Positions 14,908 to 24,224 of a stretch of 46,804 nt of DNA are shown here, one piece after another (position 1 is the first letter of the stretch; the number at the start of each line of letters is the position of its first letter). Below the pieces are notes generated by a model that was not told where the DNA came from, ran no database searches, and saw nothing but the letters and a program-made list of their open reading frames with translations. The position numbers and the translations under genes were made by a program. This stretch comes from Flammeovirgaceae bacterium (GTDB lineage Bacteria > Bacteroidota > Bacteroidia > Cytophagales > Cyclobacteriaceae): contig JAHEZH010000027.1 of NCBI GenBank assembly GCA_023251155.1, positions 1-46,804 of the forward strand. The letters run 5' to 3'.

Positions 14908-17889
14908 ATGCGTAACAAAGGAATAATTATCACACTCACGGTTGTGATCACTGCCTTGTGTTTGTATTACCTCTCGTTCACATTCGTGTCGCGTGGTATA
15001 CAAAACGATGCAATTAAATATGCAACCGGGGCAGACGGAAAAGTAAATGCTGTAAAGAAGCAGGTCTATCTCGATTCACTATGGAACAAGCCCGTTTATA
15101 ATCTTTTAGGAAAAGAATATACGTACAAAGACATTAAAGGAAGTGAAATCAGCCTCGGTCTTGACCTGCAGGGTGGTATGCACGTTACTCTTGAAGTATC
15201 CCCGGTTGGTATTGTCAGAGGTCTTGCGAATAACTCCAACGATTCTTCATTCGTGAAGGCGTTGAACAAAACAGTAAAAGCACAGAAGACAAGTCCTAAG
15301 AACTTTGGCGATTTGTTTTTTGAAACCTATCGTAAAGATAACCCTGGCAAAAAACTCGCTCCCATCTTTGCCAATGCTACTACACGTGGTCGCCTGAGCA
15401 TCAATGATACCGATGATAAAGTAATGGAAGTCGTTAACCAGGAAATTGAAGGTGCGATCGATCGTTCTTACACGATCTTAAGAAATCGTCTGGATCAGTT
15501 CGGTACATCATCACCTAACATTCAGCGTTTGCAAGGTGGTAAAATCCAGATCGAAATTCCGGGAGCGGATAATCCACAGCGGGTACGTAAGCTGTTGTCA
15601 GGTGCAGCGGTATTGGAGTTCTGGGAAATTGTGGAACCCAGCGATCCGGCCTTGAACCAATCGTTAATGAATATCAACCAGATGTTGCTGGCCGAAAGAA
15701 ATGCAGCGAAACCGGAGGTAACAGATACAAAAGCAAAAGTGGAAGAAACCACTCCTGGTGATTCAACCCTTTCTGATCTTGAAAAACAGCTGAACTCGAC
15801 CAAGAATGATACTTCAAAGAACTCACTGGATTCACTGGCGAATGTAAATCTTTCACCATTGCTGGCGTTGAGCAATCCGGGTTATCCTTTCCTCTACGAT
15901 GTAAAAGACACGGCACAGATCAACCGTATTTTGAAACGCGAAGATGTGCGTGCCAAGATGCCTCGTTCATTGGCCTGGTTCTGGGATGTGAAGGCAGAGC
16001 CCAACATCACTCCGGGGATTGAAGATCTTCGTCTGAATTTCGTCCGGGTAGGAAGAAACGGTAAAGCACTTCTTTCAGGTGAAGTAGTAAGTGATGCGCG
16101 TCTGGATTACGATCAGTTTGGCCGTCCTTCAGTAAGTATGAAAATGAATGCTGCCGGTTCTAAAACCTGGGCTAAGGTCACCGCAGCTGAAGCCGCAAAA
16201 GCTCCACAAGGTCGCATCGCTATTGTGCTGGATAACTATGTGTACACCGCACCTACTGTAAACGGAGAAATTCCTAACGGTAACTCGCAAATTACAGGTA
16301 GCTTCTCGATCGATGAAGCAAAGGATCTGGCAAACATTTTGAAAGCAGGTTCGTTGCCAGCTCCAACCAAAATTGTCGAGGAAGCATCTGTCGGACCAAC
16401 TCTGGGTCAGGAATCGATCCGTAATGGTTTGATCTCTATCGTTGTTGGTTTTGTGATCATCATCGTATTCATGATTGCCGTGTATAGCACTGCAGGTTGG
16501 GTTGCCGATTTGGCCGTGGTATTGAACCTGATCTTCTTGTTAGGAGTATTGGCTTCATTGAATGCGGCATTGACCCTTCCTGGTATTGCCGGTATTTTGC
16601 TCTCACTCGCTATCGCGGTGGACGCCAACGTATTGATCAACGAACGGGTGAAGGAAGACCTGGCTTCAGGTAAATCATTTGAAGCGGCAATAGCAGCAGG
16701 ATATAAAAATGCATTCTCTGCCATTATCGACTCAAACGTTACTACGCTGATCAAAGGATTTGTATTGTTGATATTCGGTACCGGCCTGATTTATGGTTTC
16801 GCGGTGACGCTGATCATCGGTATCATCTGTTCATTCTTTACCTCTGTATTCTTCACCCGTATTCTTTTCGAATTTTATGTGCGCAGAGGAAAAACGATCG
16901 GCTTCTCCATGGGCTGGTCAAAAGACCTGTTCCGCTCGATCAAAATTGATTTTATAGGCAATCGTAAGATCTATTACACGATTTCATTAACGGTGATCAT
17001 TGCCGGTATGGTGATGTTGGCGGTGAAAGGATTCAACTACGGAGTTGACTTCAAAGGAGGTCGTAGCTATGTCGTTCAGCTGGATACTCCAGTTAGTTCT
17101 TCTGATCTGCGTGAATCACTGGAGGCTCCCTTTGAAGGTGCTTCTGTGGAAGTAAAAACATTCGGATCGGACAGCAAGTACAAGATCACAACCAGCTATT
17201 TGATTGATGATGATTCGGAAGAAGCAACAGCAAAGTCAGAGCATCAATTACATGAAGGTTTGGCTAAGCTCGGTACTAATAAATCAGAAATATTAAGTAG
17301 CGCCAAAGTAGGACCTACTATTGCCAATGATATTAAAATATCAGCAGTATGGTCGTTGACGATCGCTACGGCATTGATGTTCTTGTATATTCTTATCCGC
17401 TTCCGCAGATGGCAGTTTGCGTTGGGTACGGTGGTGAGTATTGTTCACACCGTGTTGTTTGTGTTAGCCGTGTTTGTGTTGCTGGAAGATGTAATGCCCT
17501 TCTCATTGGAGATTGACCAGGCATTTATTGCAGCGATCCTTACGGTAATTGGATATTCCATCAATGACAGTGTCGTTGTGTTTGACCGTGTACGTGAGTT
17601 CCTGAATCTGAAGAAAGCAGGTGAATCTACGGCTGTAGTAGTAAACCGTGCGTTGAACGATACCTTGAGCCGTACGCTGATTACAGGTATGTCAACCATC
17701 TTCGTGATCATCATCCTGTTTGTGTTTGGTGGTGAAACCATCAAAGGATTTACCTTCGCGATGCTGATCGGTGTATTGATTGGTACTTACGCGTCATTGT
17801 GTATCGGTACTCCTGTATTGGTTGATTTCTCCAAAGACGTAGAGAAAGAGCCTGCTACAAAGGCTCCGGGTAAAGCAGTCACTGCTTAA
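14908..17889 (+). CDS. secDF: Fused SecD-SecF protein export membrane protein
   Basis: A 993-residue fusion of SecD and SecF that uses the proton-motive force to help complete Sec-dependent export. The N-terminal transmembrane helix (about residues 5-25) is followed by the large periplasmic P1 domain with LGLDLQGGMHVTLEV. A low-complexity, charged insert (about 265-310, rich in Thr, Lys, Asp and Ser) is typical of Bacteroidota versions. The SecD membrane half has AVDANVLINERVKE; the SecF half begins near IDFIGNRKIYY, with GVDFKGGRSYVVQL and SINDSVVVFDRVREFL. Both halves keep their conserved membrane Asp. It is followed by a strong terminator. The fusion is standard for this phylum. Confidence 0.98.
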   Translation: MRNKGIIITLTVVITALCLYYLSFTFVSRGIQNDAIKYATGADGKVNAVKKQVYLDSLWNKPVYNLLGKEYTYKDIKGSEISLGLDLQGGMHVTLEVSPVGIVRGLANNSNDSSFVKALNKTVKAQKTSPKNFGDLFFETYRKDNPGKKLAPIFANATTRGRLSINDTDDKVMEVVNQEIEGAIDRSYTILRNRLDQFGTSSPNIQRLQGGKIQIEIPGADNPQRVRKLLSGAAVLEFWEIVEPSDPALNQSLMNINQMLLAERNAAKPEVTDTKAKVEETTPGDSTLSDLEKQLNSTKNDTSKNSLDSLANVNLSPLLALSNPGYPFLYDVKDTAQINRILKREDVRAKMPRSLAWFWDVKAEPNITPGIEDLRLNFVRVGRNGKALLSGEVVSDARLDYDQFGRPSVSMKMNAAGSKTWAKVTAAEAAKAPQGRIAIVLDNYVYTAPTVNGEIPNGNSQITGSFSIDEAKDLANILKAGSLPAPTKIVEEASVGPTLGQESIRNGLISIVVGFVIIIVFMIAVYSTAGWVADLAVVLNLIFLLGVLASLNAALTLPGIAGILLSLAIAVDANVLINERVKEDLASGKSFEAAIAAGYKNAFSAIIDSNVTTLIKGFVLLIFGTGLIYGFAVTLIIGIICSFFTSVFFTRILFEFYVRRGKTIGFSMGWSKDLFRSIKIDFIGNRKIYYTISLTVIIAGMVMLAVKGFNYGVDFKGGRSYVVQLDTPVSSSDLRESLEAPFEGASVEVKTFGSDSKYKITTSYLIDDDSEEATAKSEHQLHEGLAKLGTNKSEILSSAKVGPTIANDIKISAVWSLTIATALMFLYILIRFRRWQFALGTVVSIVHTVLFVLAVFVLLEDVMPFSLEIDQAFIAAILTVIGYSINDSVVVFDRVREFLNLKKAGESTAVVVNRALNDTLSRTLITGMSTIFVIIILFVFGGETIKGFTFAMLIGVLIGTYASLCIGTPVLVDFSKDVEKEPATKAPGKAVTA

Positions 17890-17911
17890 TCGGTATAGAT
17901 ACCAGAATCTG

Positions 17912-17954
17912 AGAAAGCCTCGTGATCAAAATGATCACGAGGCTTTCTTTTTTT
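17912..17954 (+). terminator. Strong terminator of secDF
   Basis: A 17-bp perfect stem, AGAAAGCCTCGTGATCA (17912-17928) with its complement at 17932-17948, a 3-nt loop and a run of T. It starts 23 nt after the stop. Confidence 0.92.
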
Positions 17955-18072
17955 GTGTATATTGATTTAATGGAATTCTAATACTTCTTTCCGCTACAGC
18001 CTCGTTGAATGAGTAAGTTTGGCATACCGAATGCAGAATAAAAATGTCTTTAAATAGGCTAAAAACAGGAAT

Positions 18073-18750
18073 ATGAAAATTCTATTGATAGAAGACGAAC
18101 TGAAAACGTTGCAATACATCAGCAAAGGATTGGAGGAAAACGGCTATCAGGTAGACACCGCAGCAGATGGTAAAACAGGCAAGCATCTGGCCCTGCGGAA
18201 TTCATATCAGTTAGTGATTACGGATATTATCATGCCGGGCATCGATGGTCGGGTGTTGTGTGCCGAATTACGATCGGCCAATGTAGATACTCCCATTCTT
18301 ATGTTAACGGCCCTGGGTTCAACAGATGAAGTAGTAAAAGGACTGGACAGTGGGGCCGATGATTACCTCTCCAAGCCATTTGAATTTAAGGAGCTGCTGG
18401 CGCGGATACGATCACTCACCAAGCGTCAGGGCAAATCACTGGCAGAAGATAATGTGTTGCGTGCTGCCGATCTGATCATGGATGTCAATCGCAAGACGAT
18501 TAATCGCGCAGGAAAACAAATTGACCTCACCGCAAAGGAATTTTCATTACTGGAATATTTTCTTCGTCATCCGGAGACAGTAATACCACGTGCTGAGTTA
18601 GCAAAAAATGTGTGGAATGTTGATTTTGACACCGGCACTAACATGGTGGAGGTGTACGTGAACTATCTTCGAAAAAAAATTGATCGTGACTTTGATAAAA
18701 AGCTGATTCATACCCAATTTGGAATGGGATATATTTTAAAAAGAGAATAA
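18073..18750 (+). CDS. OmpR/PhoB-family response regulator
   Basis: A 225-residue two-component regulator. The receiver domain (about 1-120) has the acidic pocket IEDE at the start, phospho-acceptor Asp51 in VITDIIMPG, Thr79 and Lys101 in LSKPFE. The C-terminal domain (about 130-225) is a winged helix of the OmpR type, with LTAKEFSLLEYFLRHP and VEVYVNYLRKKID. The histidine kinase gene starts one base after its stop (GTG 18752), so the two form an operon. A possible TTTG (18018-18021) is upstream, but no good -7 box is seen at the right distance. Target genes are unknown. Confidence 0.95.
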   Translation: MKILLIEDELKTLQYISKGLEENGYQVDTAADGKTGKHLALRNSYQLVITDIIMPGIDGRVLCAELRSANVDTPILMLTALGSTDEVVKGLDSGADDYLSKPFEFKELLARIRSLTKRQGKSLAEDNVLRAADLIMDVNRKTINRAGKQIDLTAKEFSLLEYFLRHPETVIPRAELAKNVWNVDFDTGTNMVEVYVNYLRKKIDRDFDKKLIHTQFGMGYILKRE

Positions 18751-18751
18751 A

Positions 18752-20128
18752 GTGCAAATACGCTCACGCCTCACATTGCAATTCACACTACTTGTGGGCA
18801 CGATTGTTCTCTTATCCTTTTTCCTTGTTTACTATTTCACCAAGCAATTAATCGAGCAGGATTTTGATAATCGCCTTCGCGATAAGGCGGTGACCTCTGC
18901 TATATTATTACTGAAAGTAGATCGCCTGGATTCTGCTTTACTGAAAGTCATTGACCGTGCCAAGCGCGATAACTTACCGGGAGAAAATATTACCGTCTAT
19001 GATGATCTCAACAGGGAGATTTATACTAATAATGACACTACCCATTTCGATATTTCTTCTACTCTGATCAACCAGGTGCGGCAAGAGGGGATGTATTACT
19101 TTAAACAGCGGGAATACGATATCGTTGGTTTTTTATACAAGGATTTGTCACACAACTACGTGATTATTGCCGGGGCCATCAACCTGCAGGGTAAAGTGAG
19201 GCTTGCTGATTTAAGAACCTTGTTACTTACGCTATTTATTTTGATGCTGCTGCTCGTGGCATTGACAGGATGGTTTTACTCAGGGCGTGCATTACGGCCC
19301 ATTCAAAAAGTAATGATGGAAGCCGATGCCATCTCACCCATTGATTTAAGTAAGCGCCTCCACGAAAGCAAACATCCGGATGAAATTGGCAAACTGATCA
19401 CCATCTTTAATAAGATGCTTACCCGTATTGAAAGTGCCTTTCGTCATCAGAAAACATTTGTAGCCAATGTGTCGCACGAATTAAAAAATCCACTCACGAA
19501 AATTACTTCACAACTGGAAGTAACACTTTTAAGTGAACGGCCAAAAGAAGAATACCGCGCCACGATTGAATCGGTGTTGGAAGACATCAAAGAATTAAAC
19601 CAGCTTTCGGTGAGCTTGCTTGATCTTGCACGTGTGGAGCGGGAAGAAAACTCTTTCACGATGACGCGTGTTCGCCTCGATGAAGTGTTGTGGGAAGTAA
19701 GAGAAACTGTAGAGTCATTCGATGCAGACTACAAAGTCAACTTCGAGATTGAAGATATGCCAGAAGAAGAAAGCCGCTTATACATTAATGGCAATCTTCA
19801 TCTTTTAAAAACTGCATTGCAAAACGTGATTGAAAACGCCTGCAAGTTTTCGTTCGACAAAAAGGCCGTAGTGATTTTAAGTTGCCCTTCAGATGCCGTA
19901 CAGGTGAGTGTGCTGGACCAGGGCCCCGGCATTGCAAGAAAAGATATTGTAAATGTTTTTCAACCCTTTTATCGTGCTGACGGGGCATCAAAAATAAAAG
20001 GGTATGGAATCGGTTTGTCGCTCAGCCAACGTATTATTTCCATTCACAAAGGCAGCGTGGAGGTGGAGTCGGAACCGGGAAAAGGAACACGTGTTATTCT
20101 GCGCTTTCCGGTAGCTGCAGAGGAGTGA
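18752..20128 (+). CDS. Sensor histidine kinase, partner of the upstream regulator
   Basis: 458 residues. Two transmembrane helices (about 8-30 and 150-175) enclose a periplasmic sensing region of about 120 residues with no recognised fold. A HAMP domain (about 175-230, GRALRPIQKVM) leads to the dimerisation domain with VSHELKNPL, where His242 should be phosphorylated. The ATPase domain has NVIENACKFS (N box), DQGPGIARKD (G1) and KGYGIGLSLSQRI (G2). The start is GTG 18752, one base after the regulator stop; there is no better ATG. The HAMP-containing two-component layout is common. The signal sensed is unknown. Confidence 0.94.
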   Translation: MQIRSRLTLQFTLLVGTIVLLSFFLVYYFTKQLIEQDFDNRLRDKAVTSAILLLKVDRLDSALLKVIDRAKRDNLPGENITVYDDLNREIYTNNDTTHFDISSTLINQVRQEGMYYFKQREYDIVGFLYKDLSHNYVIIAGAINLQGKVRLADLRTLLLTLFILMLLLVALTGWFYSGRALRPIQKVMMEADAISPIDLSKRLHESKHPDEIGKLITIFNKMLTRIESAFRHQKTFVANVSHELKNPLTKITSQLEVTLLSERPKEEYRATIESVLEDIKELNQLSVSLLDLARVEREENSFTMTRVRLDEVLWEVRETVESFDADYKVNFEIEDMPEEESRLYINGNLHLLKTALQNVIENACKFSFDKKAVVILSCPSDAVQVSVLDQGPGIARKDIVNVFQPFYRADGASKIKGYGIGLSLSQRIISIHKGSVEVESEPGKGTRVILRFPVAAEE

Positions 20129-20197
20129 AACCAATCATAACTCATTGATTTACTGTGATTTTATATCTAATTTCTTTCTAATGATTTTTAAACAGTT

Positions 20198-20275
20198 ATG
20201 TCAGCACAGATTGCTTCCTTTGAGTACCTGATGAAGTTAAGTAGGCAGGTTTACAGGTTTTGGGATACTTTTTAG
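20198..20275 (+). CDS. Possible 25-residue small ORF
   Basis: ATG 20198 begins an ORF with product MSAQIASFEYL then MKLSRQVYRFWDTF, ending TAG, with a good terminator 33 nt downstream. The second half is a plausible amphipathic helix. The stretch 20129-20307 between the kinase gene and the terminator has no other coding sign. It could be a genuine small protein, the 3' UTR of the two-component operon, or a small RNA. No homologue is known to me; the call is tentative. Confidence 0.25.
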   Translation: MSAQIASFEYLMKLSRQVYRFWDTF

Positions 20276-20307
20276 GGGTTATCTTTTAGCCAATGGGATG
20301 GCCCCGT

Positions 20308-20339
20308 AAAAGGCTCTGATTTCATTCAGAGCCTTTTTT
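20308..20339 (+). terminator. Terminator before dps
   Basis: AAAAGGCTCTGA (20308-20319) pairs with TCAGAGCCTTTT (20326-20337) around a 6-nt loop, followed by T. It lies 180 nt beyond the histidine kinase stop and 33 nt beyond the small ORF. Confidence 0.88.
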
Positions 20340-20355
20340 ATGTCTTTACTTCGCT

Positions 20356-20363
20356 TATTTTTG
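20356..20363 (+). promoter_or_regulatory. -7 box (TATTTTTG) of dps
   Basis: A perfect TAnnTTTG, 17 nt before the dps ATG. The T-run of the preceding terminator occupies the -33 place, so no clear TTTG can be assigned. Confidence 0.4.
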
Positions 20364-20380
20364 GATGATTAATCCAACTT

Positions 20381-20854
20381 ATGAAACCACAAATCGATAT
20401 CGCACCCAAAAATCTTTCTGCCCTGGCATTGATGTTGAATACATTATTAGCAGATGAGTATGTGTTGTATACCAAAACCCGTAATGCACACTGGAATATT
20501 GAAGGCCCGGCTTTTCATGCACTCCATTTGTTTTTTGAAAGTCAGTACGAACAATTGGATGAAATCATTGATGATGTAGCAGAACGGGTAAGGGCATTAG
20601 GCCATTATGCATTGGGCACACTTACTGGTTTTGTGAAAACGGCCCGTCTGGATGAGCCGCTTCTTGAGTTCAGCAACGCCAAGAAAATGATACAGGCTTT
20701 GCTGGATGACCATGAAACCATCATTCGCATTTTGCGCAAGCAGGTAAACGAAGCCAATGATAACTACAAGGATGCCGGCACCAGTGATTTTCTAACAGGT
20801 CTGTTGGAACAGCATGAGAAGATGGCGTGGATGCTTCGCGCTCACCTTGGATAA
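20381..20854 (+). CDS. dps: Dps-family ferritin-like DNA-protection protein
   Basis: A 157-residue four-helix bundle protein forming dodecamers that oxidise and store iron and protect DNA from oxidative damage. The Dps signature is clear: THWN-like text here NAHWNIEGPAFHALHLFFE, then EIIDDVAERVRALGH. His37, His49, Asp64 and Glu68 correspond to the inter-subunit ferroxidase ligands. There is no long Lys-rich N-terminal tail, so non-specific DNA binding may be weak. It has its own -7 box after a terminator. The convergent gldH gene ends 10 bp downstream. Confidence 0.95.
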   Translation: MKPQIDIAPKNLSALALMLNTLLADEYVLYTKTRNAHWNIEGPAFHALHLFFESQYEQLDEIIDDVAERVRALGHYALGTLTGFVKTARLDEPLLEFSNAKKMIQALLDDHETIIRILRKQVNEANDNYKDAGTSDFLTGLLEQHEKMAWMLRAHLG

Positions 20855-20863
20855 GGGATCTGT

Positions 20864-21337
20864 TTATTTTTCTGAATGCTCTAAACGAAATCCTACGGCA
20901 ATAACTCCAGGAAGGGTATCCTTCCTCATGTATTGCTCCAGCTTCAAACGATATTTTCCATTGTGAGCGAACTGGAGGTTTTCCAATAATAAAAACTGAT
21001 GATCATAAATGTCTCCTAATCCGCTGTTGCCATTTGGACGGCCTGTCTTTTGATCGAAAAGATCGTTATTGATTAGTTTTTTAGATAAGACATTCCCCAC
21101 CGAATCGGTAAGAGCATAATTAATGAAGAGCCGTGCGTAAGGGTAATCAATGGTATTGCGCACATTGTAATACAAATTGTATTTCTGTTCCGCGTTCTTT
21201 ATTTGAAAATCAAATACGGCCGTGTCTTTCATCTTCCACGTACGGTCACTGAATTCTTTATTGTACTCGTAAACACGATTGGTGTCGCATGCGCTGAAGA
21301 GCAGCCCACATCCGAAAATCAAAAAAAGAAACCTCAT
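20864..21337 (-). CDS. gldH: Gliding motility lipoprotein GldH
   Basis: A 157-residue lipoprotein (lipobox LFSAC, Cys17) of the GldH family, required for gliding and associated type IX secretion functions in Flavobacterium. The mature part begins DTNRVYEYNKEF and has the internal pattern YNLYYNVRNTIDYPYARLF, which I recognise as GldH. Length is right. The start overlaps the stop of the upstream ricT-like gene by 4 bp (ATGA), so translation is probably coupled. Other gld genes are not in the window. Presence of GldH suggests a gliding ancestor or a secretion-linked role, but does not prove motility. Confidence 0.88.
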   Translation of the reverse strand: MRFLFLIFGCGLLFSACDTNRVYEYNKEFSDRTWKMKDTAVFDFQIKNAEQKYNLYYNVRNTIDYPYARLFINYALTDSVGNVLSKKLINNDLFDQKTGRPNGNSGLGDIYDHQFLLLENLQFAHNGKYRLKLEQYMRKDTLPGVIAVGFRLEHSEK

Positions 21338-22815
21338 TCTTTACTCGCGTTGTTATTAGGGTTATTGGGATTTGTATTAGGAGGCCGGTTAGGATTATTT
21401 CTATTGTTGGGGTTGTTCGGATTATTAGGTCGGTTGTTCGGCCTGCGATTGTTCGGGTTTTGGTTATTCGGATGGTTGGGCTTCGGATTATTCGGCCTTG
21501 GATTATTTTGATTCGGGTTGTTTGGCCGGTTGCCATTCGGCTTGTTCGGCCTTGGATTATTCGGCTTTGGATTCGCCGTATTCTGATTATTGCTTTCCGG
21601 TGTGTTCGGCTTAGAACCTGCGGAAGCGGCTGCGTTATTCTGAGCTACATTGTTCGGATGGTTGCCACCCCTATTGTCGCGCTGATCTCTTCTGCGGTTA
21701 TCCCCACCTCTCTGGTTGCGGCCTTTTTTATTTCCTTTCGATTTATCTTTGAATTTTTTGTCCAGGCTTTCCAGGTCACTATTCAATGCACCGCCTACTT
21801 CTTTCTCTGCGATTTTATCGATTTCCAGTGTGGCAGGTCTTTTTCCTGCACGATTCATCTCCAGAATTTCGTTTACACGGTCCGTGTTAAGAGGATACCA
21901 GTTGTTGTCTTCTTTAAACCCAAACCACATGATCTTTCTGAAAATGTCCGTCTTCTGTAAAGTGGCTTCACCTCTTTCAGTAAGCAATGGTCGTTCAATT
22001 TCAGGGATGTCTTTCAATGCTTCCATGTACGTCTCCAACTCATAATTGAGGCAGCATTTCAGGCGACCGCACTGACCAGATAACTTGCTTGGGTTGAGTG
22101 AAAGATTTTGATAACGGGCTGCGCTGGTAGCCACGTTCTTAAATTCACTGAGCCAGGTAGAGCAACATAGCTCACGGCCACAAACTCCAATACCACCAAG
22201 CCTTCCGGCTTCCTGTCTCAGGCTGATCTGGCGCATTTCCACCCGCACTTTAAATTCGCCGGCCAGTAGTTTGATCAGCTCACGAAAGTCAACACGATCA
22301 TCAGCGGAATAAAAGAACGAGGCTTTAATGTTATCCGCCTGGTATTCTACATCCGAAAGTTTCATCGCCAGGTTAAGCTGCCGGATAATTTCACGGGTGC
22401 GGTAAAGTGTAGGCAGCTCGCGCTTTTTCACATCTTCGTATTTCTCCAGGTCTTTGGTGTGAGCGATGCGGTAGATCTTTTTGATCTCACTGTCATTGGC
22501 CACATTCTTCTTTTGCATTTGAAGACGCACCAGTTCACCTTGTAGCGATACGTGCCCTAAATGATGGCCATTGGGTACTTCAACGATGATTGCGTCACCG
22601 GTGGTCAGGTGCAGTTTTTCGGTGTTGCGAAAAAAATCTTTACGACCATTTTTAAAACGCACTTCCACCACATCAAACTTGCTATCGCCCGGCATCTCCA
22701 TGTTGGATAGCCAGTCGAATACGTTCATTTTATTACAACCGCCTGTTTCACAGGCCCCGTTATTTTGACAGCCGGAAACTTTTCCGTCTTTCTTTGTTCC
22801 ACATGAGCAACCCAT
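21334..22815 (-). CDS. ricT: PSP1/RicT-like protein with Asn/Pro-rich C-terminal tail
   Basis: 493 residues. The core (about 40-320) is a PSP1 domain as in Bacillus RicT (YaaT), which with RicA and RicF affects RNase Y-dependent mRNA maturation; the role in Bacteroidota is not established. Conserved Cys are present: GIGVCGRELCCS (Cys212, 217, 218) and GQCGRLKCCLNYEL (Cys249, 254, 255). The extreme N-terminus MGCSCGTKK with Cys3, 5, 16, 22 and 27 suggests an extra metal-binding site. From about residue 354 the chain becomes Lys/Arg/Gly-rich and, from about 385 to the end, an Asn/Pro repeat (NNPNRPNN-like) without predicted structure. gldH overlaps by 4 bp. Confidence 0.88.
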   Translation of the reverse strand: MGCSCGTKKDGKVSGCQNNGACETGGCNKMNVFDWLSNMEMPGDSKFDVVEVRFKNGRKDFFRNTEKLHLTTGDAIIVEVPNGHHLGHVSLQGELVRLQMQKKNVANDSEIKKIYRIAHTKDLEKYEDVKKRELPTLYRTREIIRQLNLAMKLSDVEYQADNIKASFFYSADDRVDFRELIKLLAGEFKVRVEMRQISLRQEAGRLGGIGVCGRELCCSTWLSEFKNVATSAARYQNLSLNPSKLSGQCGRLKCCLNYELETYMEALKDIPEIERPLLTERGEATLQKTDIFRKIMWFGFKEDNNWYPLNTDRVNEILEMNRAGKRPATLEIDKIAEKEVGGALNSDLESLDKKFKDKSKGNKKGRNQRGGDNRRRDQRDNRGGNHPNNVAQNNAAASAGSKPNTPESNNQNTANPKPNNPRPNKPNGNRPNNPNQNNPRPNNPKPNHPNNQNPNNRRPNNRPNNPNNPNNRNNPNRPPNTNPNNPNNNASKE

Positions 22816-22914
22816 AATCTATGTTTAATGTTGGTCTGAGCTTCGCTCACGACCAACTATGGAGTTCAACAACCTTATGATTGCGTAGAAAACAGCAAAT
22901 TCGTATACCAAGAA

Positions 22915-24207
22915 TCAGCTATTACTTTCAATCTTTTGCAAATCTACGCCAATATCCTTTCTGAAATATACATCTTCCCAGCTTATGCCGGAAATGGTCT
23001 GATAAGCCTGCTGCTTTGCTTCTTCCAGGCTTTTCCCTCTACCGGTAATGGCCAGCACGCGTCCGCCATCGGTTATTACCTGACCATCCTTTGACTTTGT
23101 GCCGGCATGAAATACAGTTGCGCCAGAAGAGGTGTTGAGGCCTTTCATCACTTTCCCTTTCGGATAACTATCCGGATAACCTCCGGACACCATGACTACA
23201 GTAACGGCGTAATCCTTTTCAATTGCGATCTCTTTCCCTTTCAGTTCGCCCTTTGCCGTAGCCAGTAGTAGCTCTACGATGTCCGATTTGATTCGTGGCA
23301 GTACTGCTTCTGTTTCGGGGTCACCCATTCGCGCATTGTATTCAATCACAAAAGGAGCTCCTCCTACGTTCATCAATCCGATAAAGATGAATCCTTTATA
23401 ATCGATGTTTTCTTTTTTAAGTCCGGCTACAGTAGGCTTTATTACCTGTTCTTCTACTTTTTTCATGAAGTCCGCATCCGCAAATACAACAGGCGATACA
23501 GCGCCCATTCCCCCTGTATTGGGGCCGGTATCCCCCTCACCTATTCGCTTGTAATCTTTGGCTTCGGGTAAAATCACATAGTCGTTGCCATCGGTAAGTA
23601 CAAAAACGGAGAGCTCAATGCCATCCAGAAACTCTTCAATCAATACACGTGAGCTGGCGTCTCCGAATTTTTTCTCTTCGAGCATTTCACGAATGGATTG
23701 CTCTGCTTCAATACGATCGGAAGTGATGATTACCCCTTTGCCGGCAGCAAGTCCATCTGCTTTTAACACGAAAGGCGGTTTTACTGTTTTTAAAAACGCA
23801 ATGGCTTCAGCGGTTTCATTCGCATGAAATGTTCTGGCTTGCGCAGTGGGCACTCCATGCCGGAGCATGAATTGCTTGGAAAAATCTTTGCTTCCTTCCA
23901 GCTGTGCACCCTCTTTGCCCGGACCTACAATAGGGATCGATTTTAACTCGGCACGGCTTTCGAAATAATCGCGCAGTCCTTTCACCAAGGGTACTTCGGG
24001 CCCGATCACGATGAGGTCAATTTTATTTTCAATACTGAAGGCCGCCAGCTGGGGGAAATCGTCAACGGGTATAGGCGCATTACCGGCCAGGGAAGCTGTA
24101 CCTGCGTTACCCGGAGCCACAAATAATTGATTACATAAAGGGCTTTGTTTGATCTTCCATGCAAAAGCATGTTCGCGACCTCCGCTGCCAATGATAAGTA
24201 TGTTCAT
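22915..24207 (-). CDS. purD: Phosphoribosylamine--glycine ligase
   Basis: Third product of the de novo purine pathway (GAR synthetase), joining glycine to phosphoribosylamine with ATP. 430 residues, the normal length. The N-terminal domain starts MNILIIGSGGREHAFAWKI, followed by the ATP-grasp domain with VLKADGLAAGKGV, LIEEFLDGIELSVF and EYNARMGDPETEAVLPR, and the C-terminal GARS domain. ATG 24207 is preceded by a perfect TAGATTTG -7 box (24232-24225). It is cytoplasmic and stands between the recQ terminator and ricT. Nothing unusual. Confidence 0.97.
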   Translation of the reverse strand: MNILIIGSGGREHAFAWKIKQSPLCNQLFVAPGNAGTASLAGNAPIPVDDFPQLAAFSIENKIDLIVIGPEVPLVKGLRDYFESRAELKSIPIVGPGKEGAQLEGSKDFSKQFMLRHGVPTAQARTFHANETAEAIAFLKTVKPPFVLKADGLAAGKGVIITSDRIEAEQSIREMLEEKKFGDASSRVLIEEFLDGIELSVFVLTDGNDYVILPEAKDYKRIGEGDTGPNTGGMGAVSPVVFADADFMKKVEEQVIKPTVAGLKKENIDYKGFIFIGLMNVGGAPFVIEYNARMGDPETEAVLPRIKSDIVELLLATAKGELKGKEIAIEKDYAVTVVMVSGGYPDSYPKGKVMKGLNTSSGATVFHAGTKSKDGQVITDGGRVLAITGRGKSLEEAKQQAYQTISGISWEDVYFRKDIGVDLQKIESNS

Positions 24208-24224
24208 AGATCAGATTCGAACTT

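Noticed and set aside
21203-21511. A plus-strand frame rich in Leu, Phe and Gly, looking like a membrane protein
   Set aside because: It is the complement of the Asn/Pro-rich tail of the RicT-like protein, whose repeats produce a hydrophobic translation on the other strand.
22830-22857. Hairpin GTTGGTCTGAG with complement, between purD and the ricT-like gene
   Set aside because: The stem has a bulge and no T-run follows on either strand, so I do not call it a terminator; it may be a repeat or an RNA element.
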